64,000 bases of DNA. Origin: Cymodocea nodosa (Eukaryota > Streptophyta > Magnoliopsida > Alismatales > Cymodoceaceae). The notes under the pieces are model-generated. The model did not search any database and was not told where the DNA came from. It was given only the letters and a program-made list of their open reading frames with translations. Positions 1 through 9,162 of the stretch are shown here, piece after piece. The translations under genes and the position numbers were made by a program. Each line of letters opens with the position of its first letter. Position 1 is the stretch's first letter. The stretch lies in contig CM072343.1 in the NCBI GenBank assembly GCA_036874045.1, forward strand, positions 4,670,001-4,734,000, given 5' to 3'.

Positions 1-179
1 ATAAATCTTTAAATCATTCAAAATATTTCCAGAATGATTCACCCTGTTTTTGGCTACACATTAATATTTCTTTCTTCTTTTTAATCATTTGATGTGTTGG
101 ATAATATTTTTCTAGAAAAATAGAGCAAAATTCAGTCCATGTAGAAATTGAATCAAGCGAAAGAGTATATAACCTTCTC

Positions 180-455
180 TTAGCTGTCTTTTAAAGAAAA
201 AGAGATATATCTAAGTTTAATAACATCTATACTCATGTTCGGAATTTTCATCATTTGACAAACTTCGTTAAATTCTATAAGGAAATAATAGGCATCCTCT
301 CTTTCTAATCCATGAAAATGTGGCAATTGACTAATATAATTAGATTTTAGTTCAAACCTATCTCCCTCAAAGTTTGGCAATCGAATACATGAAGGTTCAT
401 CAACTAATTCAGGATACAGAATCTCTCCTAATGGTTTTTCTATTGGAGTAGTCAT
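180..455 (-). CDS. Gag capsid domain, displaced to the 3' half (Athila A)
   Basis: A 91-residue frame with the Athila gag signature: IRLPNFEGDRFELKS, then YISQLPHFHGL, EDAYYFLIEFNEVCQMM and IKLRYISFSLKDS. Family knowledge: this is the retrotransposon gag region that builds the particle, normally encoded right after the PBS. Here it lies beyond integrase and the env-like region, on the same strand. C has the same arrangement, with more of gag visible (52377-53332), so the order is inherited. The rest of A's gag runs off the left edge in decayed form. Confidence 0.85.
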   Translation of the reverse strand: MTTPIEKPLGEILYPELVDEPSCIRLPNFEGDRFELKSNYISQLPHFHGLEREDAYYFLIEFNEVCQMMKIPNMSIDVIKLRYISFSLKDS

Positions 456-904
456 CTCTACGTTCTCTTGTAAAGAAAGGTTAGCTACACCCCAAAGAAT
501 TTCGTTAAAGTTCAGTTTAGAAAATTTTTCAGTACTCCTCTACAATGAAAATTCCTCGGTAGGTGTTCTTACTAATCGTTTAGTGCTTAGAGAATGAGTC
601 CATGTGCTCCTAAATAAATAGCAGAAGATTAATTACATACCAGTCTGAAGCTTTCCATTCTATAAATATTTGTTGTCGGATGAAGTTGAATCAACTGCTT
701 CTCCTTCTAATTCCTCCAACGCATTCTCCTTTCTTTTAAAAGTACTAGTAACTCGTAAATAACATTCTATTTTATATATATATTGCGCATCCATAAAGTG
801 AATAAATCTCGTTGTAAGAACATGTCTTGCAACGTGCATTGTGGTTCCTGTTTATATGGGTACGTGTACCACAACTAATTTCAAATTTTGGTAACCGCTA
901 AACC

Positions 905-1135
905 GACGAAGTTTCGTTCGTGGTTAAAAGAATAATCGTTCTGCTTAATCCACGAACTAACCTCGTTGAGTTACAGATAACTCAACAGAATACAGTCGGT
1001 TACTATTGCTAACTCCACGGACTAACTTCGTTGAGTTACAGATAACTCAACAGAGTGACCTTATATTATATTACTAACCTCGTGGAGTTATGTTTAACTC
1101 AACAGACTTACTTCGTTGAGTTAACACTTAGCAAC
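905..1135. promoter_or_regulatory. GTTGAGTTA dyad cluster between env-like region and gag (A)
   Basis: At least two dyads of the form GTTGAGTTA-CAGA-TAACTCAAC (near 972 and 1030), plus CGTGGAGTTA and CGTTGAGTTA half-sites, lie in the gap upstream of the gag domain. The same cluster is in C at 53840-54015. The rest of the gap (1140-1605) is AT-rich with no frame I can support. Between 480 and 890 lies a decayed small ORF whose better copy in C is 53527-53766. Confidence 0.55.
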
Positions 1136-1605
1136 TTCTAAGTTTTACTCTCGTAAGTTCCTCTCTGTTTCTTTTTTCTTTTTCATTCTGCTAACTGTAA
1201 TAAAGTTAAATCTATGTCATTAATGCATCATTTTGATTAAAATACATTTAAATCTGAACATTATATAAATATTTAACTTGCAAGTCATTTTATGTTATGC
1301 AGAATTTACAGTTTACCTTACAACATGTAGAAATTTTTAAGCAATTATCTTGTCATTCAATAAATTATAAATCTATTACATATTCATAAATGAAGTTTCA
1401 CAATGACATAATATTCAGTAAATTTCATTCATTTCACATCCAAAACACGTATGAAAAATGCATTTGAAAAATTTACATTCATTAATATGAATCAATTACA
1501 TTACAAGTATATCATATAATTTCATACAATTTTATACAAGTAGACGAACAATACAATTTAATCTCTATGCCTAAGTTCATCTACTTCCTTTTGGAGTTTT
1601 TCTAA

Positions 1606-1839
1606 TTAAAGTTCTAATCGACTAATCCTCTCTACTACTCTTGTGATTCCTCTAGAAGGTACAGCTAGTTCTGCAGCTACAAAATTTCTGTATTCTTTCA
1701 CTAAAATGGTTCTCGATCTGATCCTTTTTGATGTCCATTTTGTGAAATCAATACAGTCCACCATCACAATGGAATCAAATCTCCATAAAATAATTTCTTC
1801 TTCACTGTTTTCAGCTTGGAGATAAAGACTGCAGATCAA
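1606..1839 (-). CDS. Tail of the env-like region (Athila A)
   Basis: A 77-residue frame beginning MICSLYLQAENSEEEI. It contains WTSKRIRSRTILVKEYRNFVAAELAVPS and a short amphipathic C-terminus, RVVERISRLEL. C has the matching stretch at 54469-54672 with most residues kept, so it was coding in the common ancestor. It probably continues the PF20167-type protein. I recognise no known domain in it. Confidence 0.5.
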   Translation of the reverse strand: MICSLYLQAENSEEEIILWRFDSIVMVDCIDFTKWTSKRIRSRTILVKEYRNFVAAELAVPSRGITRVVERISRLEL

Positions 1840-2027
1840 TTTATTTGGATCTTATTTACAACTGCATATGTGGCCCATTTGACAAATTGACTTAATTCTA
1901 TGTCATGGCTCTGTCGTTGATAGACATTCTTAATCAGAATGTTAGCTACCATGTGTGCTTTACCATTTAAATGCTTCAATCTGTTTAATAATGGCACACT
2001 AGGATTGATAGCTAAACAATCCTTAAT

Positions 2028-2558
2028 TTACTGTTCAGTCCATTCAACTACAGTTGTATCTTCCAAAATTGTTATTCCTTCATTCTTTAAACCAAAAATA
2101 TTGTAGAGAAGCTCTAGTGTTATTTGTACATCAGCTTCCTCCACATTTGAAATTAATCCTCTTTCTCCTTCTCTTAAATTTGCATAAAAATAGGGTACTA
2201 AATTCTCATATACTACATGCACTCTTTCTTGTGAAATGAATTGCAGTAGACCTTGGAATTCAAATAAATCTTTGATTTCTTGCATTCCATCCCAATTTAC
2301 TGGTTTACTGTAAATAATGTCGTAACCCCTTATTTCTTGGTATTTGGTATAAGCTTCTTGACTACAAAAATGTACTTCATTCAAAATTGTTGTTTTAGTC
2401 AGGTTAGGAAGGTGACTTTGTTGATCTAGAGGGGTTTGCTTTTGCTCTTCCTCTTCTATAGGCTGCATTTGAATATTTTCTACAGATTCCTGAATTTCTG
2501 TTTCTTGTTGTGGTGGTGAGCTGGCAAAACTCTCCACTCTATCTTGAATTCTCTCCAT
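2028..2558 (-). CDS. Plant transposon protein domain (PF20167-type), Athila A
   Basis: A 176-residue frame. After a Glu/Gln-rich N-terminus (1-50) comes a globular part, about 60-170, with HFCSQEAYTKYQ, RGYDIIYSKPVNWDG, LLQFIS and LVPYFYANL. This matches the 'putative plant transposon protein' domain (PF20167) by pattern recognition. The related part in SIRE G (27400-28080) shares the IIYSRPVNFKG and LIPLFYSNL blocks, and C has a remnant at 55084-55308. Its function is not established. It sits where env-like ORFs lie in Athila. Confidence 0.7.
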   Translation of the reverse strand: MERIQDRVESFASSPPQQETEIQESVENIQMQPIEEEEQKQTPLDQQSHLPNLTKTTILNEVHFCSQEAYTKYQEIRGYDIIYSKPVNWDGMQEIKDLFEFQGLLQFISQERVHVVYENLVPYFYANLREGERGLISNVEEADVQITLELLYNIFGLKNEGITILEDTTVVEWTEQ

Positions 2559-2816
2559 AAATTGTTGAAGAGTTTCTTATTCTTTAGTGGAATCTGTGAA
2601 ATTATTTTTGTCCAAATGGCTTCTTTCAGCCTCTTCATTCTCTGCTCTTTCTTTTTCCTCCTAACTACCAATCTGTTCTGTTACTGTTCTTTCTGATTCT
2701 GTAACAGATTGGGATGAAGTCACGAGCAATTCAGTTTCTACCCTAATTTCTGTTTCTTCTTGTACAGGCTGTAGACTAATTTCAGCCTAATTTTCTTCTT
2801 TTCTTTGCTCATGTTG

Positions 2817-3335
2817 CTACAGCTTCTCCTGCTCCTCCTTAGAATCGGATAGTAGGTTAATAAAAATCTGCTCCACAGGCCTTGTAAAAATTGGTACTTC
2901 AGATTTAATTTCCTCATATTCAGGCACTTTTTCTTTTCCTTTCTTTTTTCTGATTAGTTGTGCCTGTTCTTCCTCTTCATCTTCTGAAATTAAATCTACA
3001 AAAGTAGGCTCTGCAAGCCTTTGAGCCACAGGTACTAGCTCTTCCTGTTTAACTTTTTTTATAACTACTAGTCTCGAAGGACTAGCTTCAACTTCTTTTG
3101 TAGCATATCTGACAGCAATTCTGGCAGTAGCTTTTTGATGTTGTTCCACTTTGATTTTATATTGGGCTTTCAACTTTTCTACAGCCCTCTTTTTGTAAAG
3201 TGCACCAAACACTAGGTGTGCTTTAGCCACTACCAAATCTTCTGATTCTCCTTGGTTTTTTCCAACTTGAACCAGTGCTTGAAATTCCTTTAACTCTTCT
3301 TCAATCGAAGGCCCCATCATTTCTACATGTGCCAA
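2817..3335 (-). CDS. Env-like region, acidic/lysine-rich segment (Athila A)
   Basis: A 172-residue frame downstream of integrase. It has a helical, charged N-terminal half (ELKEFQALVQVGKNQGESED; KKRAVEKLKAQYKIKVEQ) that could form a coiled coil, then TFVDLISEDEEEE (residues 111-123), a basic RKKKGKEK (129-136, nuclear-localisation-like) and IFINLLSDSKEEQ (157-169). The two hydrophobic-plus-acidic motifs resemble SUMO-interacting motifs. No signal peptide or membrane helix is seen, so 'env-like' refers only to its position. C keeps a decayed copy near 55690-56170. Function unknown. Confidence 0.6.
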   Translation of the reverse strand: MAHVEMMGPSIEEELKEFQALVQVGKNQGESEDLVVAKAHLVFGALYKKRAVEKLKAQYKIKVEQHQKATARIAVRYATKEVEASPSRLVVIKKVKQEELVPVAQRLAEPTFVDLISEDEEEEQAQLIRKKKGKEKVPEYEEIKSEVPIFTRPVEQIFINLLSDSKEEQEKL

Positions 3336-3984
3336 CGACTTAAATGGTGGAACTGAAGGTCCTAACTGTTGTTCCTCAGGAATAGGTCTTTCAGTAGTTA
3401 ATTTCTTCCGTTCTTCAGTTGCCTCTTCTTCATTTTCTTTCCTTACTTGCTCCTAGATCACCCATTTAGCTCATCTACAGATTCGTCTTTTGAACCAGAG
3501 CCAGGTCTTACGTTGGATTAATTCTAGGGCTACTTCATTGTTTGGCTGTATCTTTCCTTCTTTACTTACTGCAATTTCAGTTGCCACTCTAATTCATGTC
3601 TCCATTATCTGTGGTATCTGTATTTCTAACTCAACTAAAATTTTTCTCAAGTTAAAGAGTTCTGATTCTACCTTTTGTAGCTCTTTCTCTCTTGTTGTAT
3701 TTCTGATCTTCTGCCTCGTGTGCCATTCTTCAGATTCCTTTAAAAACTATGCGGTGTCCACTGCCTCTTCCCAGAATTCAAGCTTCATCTTCCTCATCAT
3801 GGAGTTACACAACAGCACGGAATCGCTCTAATTTCTACTATTCTACTATTCTAGATTCTAAATGATTTACCGAATAATGCCCCCAAAACCCTAGGTTTTA
3901 GTTTAAATAAGCACTAAGTTTAGGCGGGTAATCGGCTCATTTCCCGAACCAACTATTACTATTTTATCCGAGGTCTTAGCTACA

Positions 3985-4085
3985 GTACTCCGTTGAGTTA
4001 CAGTTAACTCAACGGAATAAGCTCGTTGACTAACTCAAGACTCAACGGAGTAAACTCGTTGAGTTAAGCATAACTCAACAAACTC
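3985..4085. promoter_or_regulatory. GTTGAGTTA dyads between integrase and env-like region (A)
   Basis: A perfect dyad CCGTTGAGTTA-CAGT-TAACTCAACGG is followed by a second, looser pair, GTTGAGTTA-AGCA-TAACTCAAC. The same block lies at the same place in C (56825-56925). A transcriptional or RNA-structure role is inference; the symmetry and conservation are seen directly. The gap around it (3340-4387) also holds decayed env-like coding sequence (to about 3830) and AT-rich spacer. Confidence 0.6.
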
Positions 4086-4387
4086 CCTATACAAGCAAAT
4101 ATAATAATAATAATATTATAGAGAATAGTTTTTCTTTTTTTTTACTGGTTTAACCGATACTATGTTTCGGTTAGACCTAAATATTTTTTATTTTTTTATT
4201 TTTTCTTTTAGTTGAACTGATACTATGTTTCGGTAAAACCAACATTTTTTCTGAAAATTAATATTCATATTTTTTTGTTTCAGTCATACCGATGGATCTA
4301 GTCAATTGAACCGCAACGATTTTTATGTTTTATATATATTTTTAATGTTTTTTTTTTATATATATAAACATAAAAACTGATTTCTTA

Positions 4388-5338
4388 CTAAGTAAAGCTT
4401 GAGTAATCCTCTACTCTGACTTCTTCTATACTTCCAAAGGAGCTTTTTGCTGCTTTCAGAATAGGTTTAAGTCTTTGTCCATTTACTTTAAATATATTCT
4501 GATTTTTTAGATTTTCAATTTCAATAGCTCCATAAAGATAAACATTTCGAACTATGTAAGGTCCTGCCCATCTAGATTTCAATTTTCCTGGATGGTTATG
4601 GAGTCTAGCCATATAAAGATATACTTCTTGTCCTATTTCAAAGTTTTTAGGAATAATTTTTCTATCATGCCAAAATTTAATTTTTTCTTTTTCTCTTACA
4701 ATATTTGAATAAGCTTCATTTCTAAATTCTTCTAATTCAATTAGTTGCATTTTCCTATTTTCAACAGCTTGATTTAAATTAGTGTTCAAAGTTTTTAATG
4801 CCCAATAAACTTTATGTTCTATTTCAGCAGGTAAATGACAACTTTTTCCATATACTAGCCTAAAAGGTGACGTACTTAAGCTCGTTTTATAAGCAGTTCT
4901 ATAAGCCCAAAATGCATCTATCAATCTATTAGCCCAATCTGTTCTAGTAGGATTTACTACTTTTTCCAAGATTAATTTAATTTGTTTGTTTGCACTTTCT
5001 ACTTGTCCACTTGTTTGCGGATGATATGATGTTGCAATTTTGTGGTTTACTCCATATTTCTTCATTAAGGCTTCAAAACCTCTATTACAGAAATGAGTTC
5101 CTCTGTCATTGATAATAGCTTTAGGTATTCCAAATTTGGCAAATATATTTGTTCTTATAAATTGTATTACCACTTTGTTATCATTAGTTTTTGTAGGAAT
5201 AGCTTCTATCCATTTAGATACGTAATCCACCCCCAACAATATGTAATTAAATTGATTAGACATAAAAAATGAACCCATAAAATCTATTCCCCACACATCA
5301 AAGATTTCAACCTCAACAATAGGATTAAGAGGCATCAT
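4388..5338 (-). CDS. Integrase core and C-terminal domain (Athila A)
   Basis: A 316-residue frame. The DDE triad is visible: D in GIDFMG (residue 19), D in NDRGTHF (78) and E in GQVESANKQ (114). The GPY/F module follows at about 256-262 (RWAGPY), and there is no chromodomain, as expected for Athila. Integrase inserts the DNA copy, giving the 5-bp target duplications seen at four nested copies in this window. C has a close homologue at 57274-58476. Confidence 0.92.
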   Translation of the reverse strand: MMPLNPIVEVEIFDVWGIDFMGSFFMSNQFNYILLGVDYVSKWIEAIPTKTNDNKVVIQFIRTNIFAKFGIPKAIINDRGTHFCNRGFEALMKKYGVNHKIATSYHPQTSGQVESANKQIKLILEKVVNPTRTDWANRLIDAFWAYRTAYKTSLSTSPFRLVYGKSCHLPAEIEHKVYWALKTLNTNLNQAVENRKMQLIELEEFRNEAYSNIVREKEKIKFWHDRKIIPKNFEIGQEVYLYMARLHNHPGKLKSRWAGPYIVRNVYLYGAIEIENLKNQNIFKVNGQRLKPILKAAKSSFGSIEEVRVEDYSSFT

Positions 5339-5419
5339 ATTCCTCTTTGATATTCTTCCTATTTGTTGACATCTTAAACAACTTAAGCAATATCTATGAG
5401 CATCTTTGAATAGTGTTGG

Positions 5420-5617
5420 CTAATAAAACCCACATTGCAGAATTGTTGCAGTAGTTTTCCCTGAACCAAAATGTCTTCCACAAGCTTGGTCATGACAGAA
5501 AGACAATATGCTTAGATATTCAGTTTCTGGAACACACCTCCTTAAAATCAGATCAGGACATTTCTTAAATAAGTATGGGTCTTCCCAATAGTAATATTTT
5601 ACTCTTGAGAAAAACAA
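5420..5617 (-). CDS. Integrase N-terminal zinc-binding part (Athila A)
   Basis: A 65-residue stretch between RNase H and the integrase core. It carries CVPETEYLSILSFCHDQACGRHFG, matching the H-H-C-C zinc-binding region that precedes plant Ty3/gypsy integrase cores (histidines here; the paired cysteines lie just downstream). This domain helps the integrase multimerise on element ends. The homologous part of C lies inside 57700-58476. Confidence 0.75.
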   Translation of the reverse strand: MFFSRVKYYYWEDPYLFKKCPDLILRRCVPETEYLSILSFCHDQACGRHFGSGKTTATILQCGFY

Positions 5618-5686
5618 TTTCTTATCCTATCTACTCCAATCCTTAGGTGTTAGACCAGTAACTAAGTAATTAACTATATCTGTATA

Positions 5687-8035
5687 TCAAGGCATTGTGT
5701 TGATAGTCATTAATTGTTCATCAGGAAAATTATCCTTAATTTCAATATTTGATTTTTCTATTTGTAATCTTGATAAATGATCTGCTACTACATTCTCACA
5801 ACCTTTTTTATCTTTAATTTCTAGATCAAATTCTTGTAATAATAATATCCATCGAATCAATCTAGGTTTAGTTTCTTTTTTCTTTATTAGATGTTTTAGA
5901 GCTGAATGATCCGTGTATACTATTACTTTAGCTCCAATCAGATATGATCTAAACTTTTCTAAAGCAAACACAACAACTAATAATTCTTTTTCAGTAGTTG
6001 TGTAATTAACTTGAGCATCATTTAAGGTTTTGCTTGCATAATGAATCACTCTAGGAGATTTTTCTATCTTCTGTCCTAACATTGCTCCTATAGCAAAATC
6101 AGAAGCGTCGCACATTAATTCAAATGGATAGTTCCAATCAGGTGCTTGAATTATAGGAGTTGAAATTAAGCTAGTCTTAAGTCTGAAAAATGCTTCCTTG
6201 CAATTTTTATCAAAGTTAAATGGAACATCTTTCAATAGATTAGTTAAAGAACTAGCTATCTTGCTAAAGTCTTTAATAAATCTTCTATAAAAACCAGCAT
6301 GTCCTAGAAATGATCTAATATCTTTTACTGATTTAGGTTTTGGTAGATTAGAAATTACTTCTATTTTAGCTTTATCTACTTCCAACCCTTTTTTAGAAAC
6401 AACACGCCCTAAGACTATTCCTTGTTTAACCATGAAGTGACATTTTTCCCAATTTAAAACTAGATTTTTTTCCACACAGCATTTTAGTATTTGGTCTAAA
6501 TTGCTTAAACACACTTCATATGAGTTGCCATATACAGTAAAATCATCCATAAATATTTCTAAAAAATCTTCAGTCATTCCAGTAAATATGCCCTGCACAC
6601 ACCTTTGAAAGGTAGCTGGTGCATTGCATAATCCGAATGGCATTCTCTTAAAAGCATAAGTTCCATTAGGACAGGTGAAAGTTGTTTTCTCTTGATTCTC
6701 TAATGCTACTAGAATTTGATTATACCCTGAATACCCATCTAGGAAACAAAAATATTCTTGCCCTGCTAATCTTTCCAGCATTTGATCTATAAAAGGTAAG
6801 GAAAAATTATCTTTCCTAGTCACAGCATTCAGCTTTCTATAATCTATACATACTCTCCAGCCTAATTGAATTCTAGTAGGTATCAAGTCTTGACTTTCAT
6901 TCCTAATAACTGTTAATCCTGATTTCTTGGGAACTACATGGATTGGACTAACCCACAAGCTATCAGAAATCGGATAAATTATATCATTATCTAACCATTT
7001 AACTATTTCCTTTCTGTCTACTTTAAGGTTTGGATTTAATCTCCTCTTAGGAATTCTAACAGGTTTAGCATTCTCTTCTAAATATATGTGATGACAGCGT
7101 AAAGTTGAACTTAACCCTTTTATATCAGTCATAGTCCATCCTATTGCTTCTTTATAACTTTTTACTACATCTTTTAATTTAGCTATTTGATCCTCTTTTA
7201 AATCTGAAGCAATAATGATTGGACAGGTTGGTTTATCTTCCAGAAATATATAGGTTAATTCAGGTGGTAAAGGTTTTAATTCTAAATGCTGCCCATCAGA
7301 AGCTAAAGCTCCTAATTGAACATCATCACTTTCTAAATTAATTTCTTCCAGATCTCCTTCTATATTTATGCTTTCACTTTCCTCTAAAGTTTCAAAATTA
7401 ATTTGCCTATTTAATTCTTCTTGAATCACATCATCTAACATATCTCCTTCATCCTCTAAAAAGTCTATGGTATGTAAGGACATTTCTAATTCCTCAAACC
7501 TTTCTGGTTTGAAAATATTTAATTGAGTATCCTCATTACCATATGCTAACTTCATTACTCCAGTTTTACAATTTATAACAGCCCCTGATGTTGCTAAAAA
7601 TAGCCTTCCCAAAATTAAAGATGTATCACTATTTTTATGCTTAATTTGTTGGGAATCCAAAATTACAATATCAATAGGATATATAAAGTTTTTGATTTTA
7701 ATTAAGACATCCTCTATTTTTCCTCTAAGGTATCTTATACTTCTATCAGCTAATTGAATAACCCTACTAGTAGGAGTTAAGCCTTCTAATCCTAAGGATG
7801 CAAATATATCACTTGGCATAACATTTATACCTACACTTAAGTCGATTAAGGTTTTTTCTATAATGGTATTTCCTATGGTGCATGATATAACAAGGATTCT
7901 AAGATCAGATAACTTTTTAGGAATTTGTGGCAGAAATAGGGAACTACTTTGCTTAGCTAAAAAGACCTTTCTAAGAACTTTCCGCTCTCTTTTCTTAGTA
8001 CACCAATCCTTTAGAAATTTAGCACAATGTGGCAT
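5687..8035 (-). CDS. Pol: protease, reverse transcriptase, RNase H (Athila A)
   Basis: A 782-residue open frame, the longest in the window. An aspartic-protease domain lies around residues 45-175 (TLIDL then NVMPSDIF near 62-78; ILGRLFLATS near 141-150). Reverse transcriptase spans about 325-560, with the CIDYRKLNAVTRKD block near 396-409, FLDGYSGYNQ at 431-440, and the FMDD catalytic box at 495-498. RNase H spans about 636-755, with CDAS at 642-645 and YTDHSAL at 707-713, ending in VADHLSRL. Family knowledge: these enzymes copy element RNA into DNA inside capsids. Order and motifs fit Athila. The same region in C and E is more decayed. Confidence 0.93.
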   Translation of the reverse strand: MPHCAKFLKDWCTKKRERKVLRKVFLAKQSSSLFLPQIPKKLSDLRILVISCTIGNTIIEKTLIDLSVGINVMPSDIFASLGLEGLTPTSRVIQLADRSIRYLRGKIEDVLIKIKNFIYPIDIVILDSQQIKHKNSDTSLILGRLFLATSGAVINCKTGVMKLAYGNEDTQLNIFKPERFEELEMSLHTIDFLEDEGDMLDDVIQEELNRQINFETLEESESINIEGDLEEINLESDDVQLGALASDGQHLELKPLPPELTYIFLEDKPTCPIIIASDLKEDQIAKLKDVVKSYKEAIGWTMTDIKGLSSTLRCHHIYLEENAKPVRIPKRRLNPNLKVDRKEIVKWLDNDIIYPISDSLWVSPIHVVPKKSGLTVIRNESQDLIPTRIQLGWRVCIDYRKLNAVTRKDNFSLPFIDQMLERLAGQEYFCFLDGYSGYNQILVALENQEKTTFTCPNGTYAFKRMPFGLCNAPATFQRCVQGIFTGMTEDFLEIFMDDFTVYGNSYEVCLSNLDQILKCCVEKNLVLNWEKCHFMVKQGIVLGRVVSKKGLEVDKAKIEVISNLPKPKSVKDIRSFLGHAGFYRRFIKDFSKIASSLTNLLKDVPFNFDKNCKEAFFRLKTSLISTPIIQAPDWNYPFELMCDASDFAIGAMLGQKIEKSPRVIHYASKTLNDAQVNYTTTEKELLVVVFALEKFRSYLIGAKVIVYTDHSALKHLIKKKETKPRLIRWILLLQEFDLEIKDKKGCENVVADHLSRLQIEKSNIEIKDNFPDEQLMTINTMP

Positions 8036-8101
8036 TTTCTACAATAGATCTAACAAAGGAATGTTAACTTGTACTTTTTCAAAAATTTCTCTGATTTTTT
8101 C

Positions 8102-8449
8102 TTATTTTTCAGGTATTGTTTGTTGTAATCTTTCAGGATAGGGTGCTAAAGATTTTGATTTCAAAGACTCTTTTTCTTTCAGTTGATTTGTTTGATCATT
8201 TTTAGCTTCATTCGCGGATTCAGATTGTTCTTTAGTGATTTCTAGATTTTCAGCTATTACATTTTCATTATCATTTTGATTTTTACTCTTATCCACCATC
8301 ATGTCATTTTCATTTTGAGTTCTTAGTGGTATATCAGTTCTAGATCTTAATGTTACACATACATATTCCAAATTTTCGTTACTTTCATGATGTTTTTGCA
8401 TATCATTTTTGTGATTATGATCTTCAATTGTTTTAGTTTTAAAGTGCAT
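8102..8449 (-). CDS. Gag-pol linker region (Athila A)
   Basis: A 115-residue hydrophilic stretch rich in Asn, Glu and Lys, lying between the zinc-knuckle part and the protease. It includes VTLRSRTDIPLRTQ, a form of the 'tLRSGk' signature seen in plant Ty3/gypsy polyproteins ahead of the protease, and APYPERLQQTIPEK, the usual lead into the protease. It is low-complexity with no catalytic motif and is best read as polyprotein spacer. Counterparts are 60903-61190 (C) and 39276-39677 (E). Confidence 0.7.
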   Translation of the reverse strand: MHFKTKTIEDHNHKNDMQKHHESNENLEYVCVTLRSRTDIPLRTQNENDMMVDKSKNQNDNENVIAENLEITKEQSESANEAKNDQTNQLKEKESLKSKSLAPYPERLQQTIPEK

Positions 8450-8703
8450 TCTTTAAATTCTCTTGCATTAGTATTTTCTATTTGCTGTATATTTTACAAA
8501 TTATGCAGGTTTATAACATTATAATTTCATTGTCCTATTGCATAACTTGTATTTTCGTCTAATGCTTTTAATTTTGTTTCCAAATCCTCCAATTTCATTG
8601 CATTCACTTGTTAATCAATTTTCATTATGATTTTTTCAGTTTCGTAAATTATATCCTTTTTAGGTTCTAAATATGCTTCCTTATAGTTTACTTGGTTGAC
8701 TTC

Positions 8704-9078
8704 TTATTGTTGACACACAAAGTATTCCAGTTTAACCAGATTTTGCTTTGTACTATGCTCCAATCTGTCATAGCTATCCCAAACTTCAATGTCTCTCAAC
8801 ATATTACACATTCTATACTGACCATCAGTTGGGTAAACTATAGGATTCTCATACTCAACTCTATTATATTGAGGATAATTCATTTGTTGTTCATGGGATT
8901 TAACCATCTGTAAACGTCTCAATTTCAAGCAGTCAGAAATGTCATGTCTTTCAGAATTGCAGAATTCACATATGCTAATTACAGATTTCAGAAATCTTTG
9001 AGCATAAGCATATGCCATATTCTCAATTACAGAAGAAAACACACAACTCTGGCTATTAAAACGAAACAGCTCTGACAA
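8704..9078 (-). CDS. Gag zinc-knuckle part (Athila A)
   Basis: A 124-residue open frame just inside the PBS. It holds one CCHC zinc knuckle, CEFC-x4-H-x4-C, at about residues 37-50, the nucleocapsid motif that binds element RNA. Downstream come asparagine/tyrosine-rich residues (NYPQYNR) like those in Athila gag tails. No capsid domain precedes it; in this family the capsid-like gag lies far away at 180-455. Homologous frames are at 61645-61872 (C) and 36354-36563 (E). The start shown is the first ATG of the open stretch and may not be the original one. Confidence 0.8.
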   Translation of the reverse strand: MSELFRFNSQSCVFSSVIENMAYAYAQRFLKSVISICEFCNSERHDISDCLKLRRLQMVKSHEQQMNYPQYNRVEYENPIVYPTDGQYRMCNMLRDIEVWDSYDRLEHSTKQNLVKLEYFVCQQ

Positions 9079-9089
9079 TTGCTTAAATT

Positions 9090-9138
9090 AATTCAATTCA
9101 ATTCAATTCATTTTAATTCAATTCAATTCAATTCAATT
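9090..9138. repeat. AATTC pentanucleotide run beside the PBS
   Basis: About nine ATTCA/AATTC units abut the PBS on its internal side. Element C has the same run at 61868-61904, while the older E (+ strand, after 36297) lacks it. It is therefore an inherited part of the leader in the A/C subfamily rather than a chance microsatellite. Confidence 0.85.
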
Positions 9139-9155
9139 CCCCGGCAACGGCGCCA
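9139..9155 (-). other. Primer-binding site, tRNA-Asp type
   Basis: The minus strand reads TGGCGCCGTTGCCGGGG, complementary to the 3' end of plant tRNA-Asp including CCA. It lies 7 bases from the LTR end. This PBS is characteristic of Athila/Tat-type Ty3/gypsy elements. Confidence 0.9.
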
Positions 9156-9162
9156 TAAAACT

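Noticed and set aside
3490-3831. 113-codon + strand frame with membrane-like stretches
   Set aside because: Antisense to decayed env-like sequence of Athila A, and not kept as the same protein in C.
7863-8141. Frames on + opposite the Athila protease (also at 39562-40026 on - and 60523-60906 on +)
   Set aside because: They recur only because the sense protease sequence is conserved; no independent motif.
9139-9155. Possible tRNA gene fragment
   Set aside because: Only the acceptor-end complement is present, next to an LTR end, so it is a primer-binding site.
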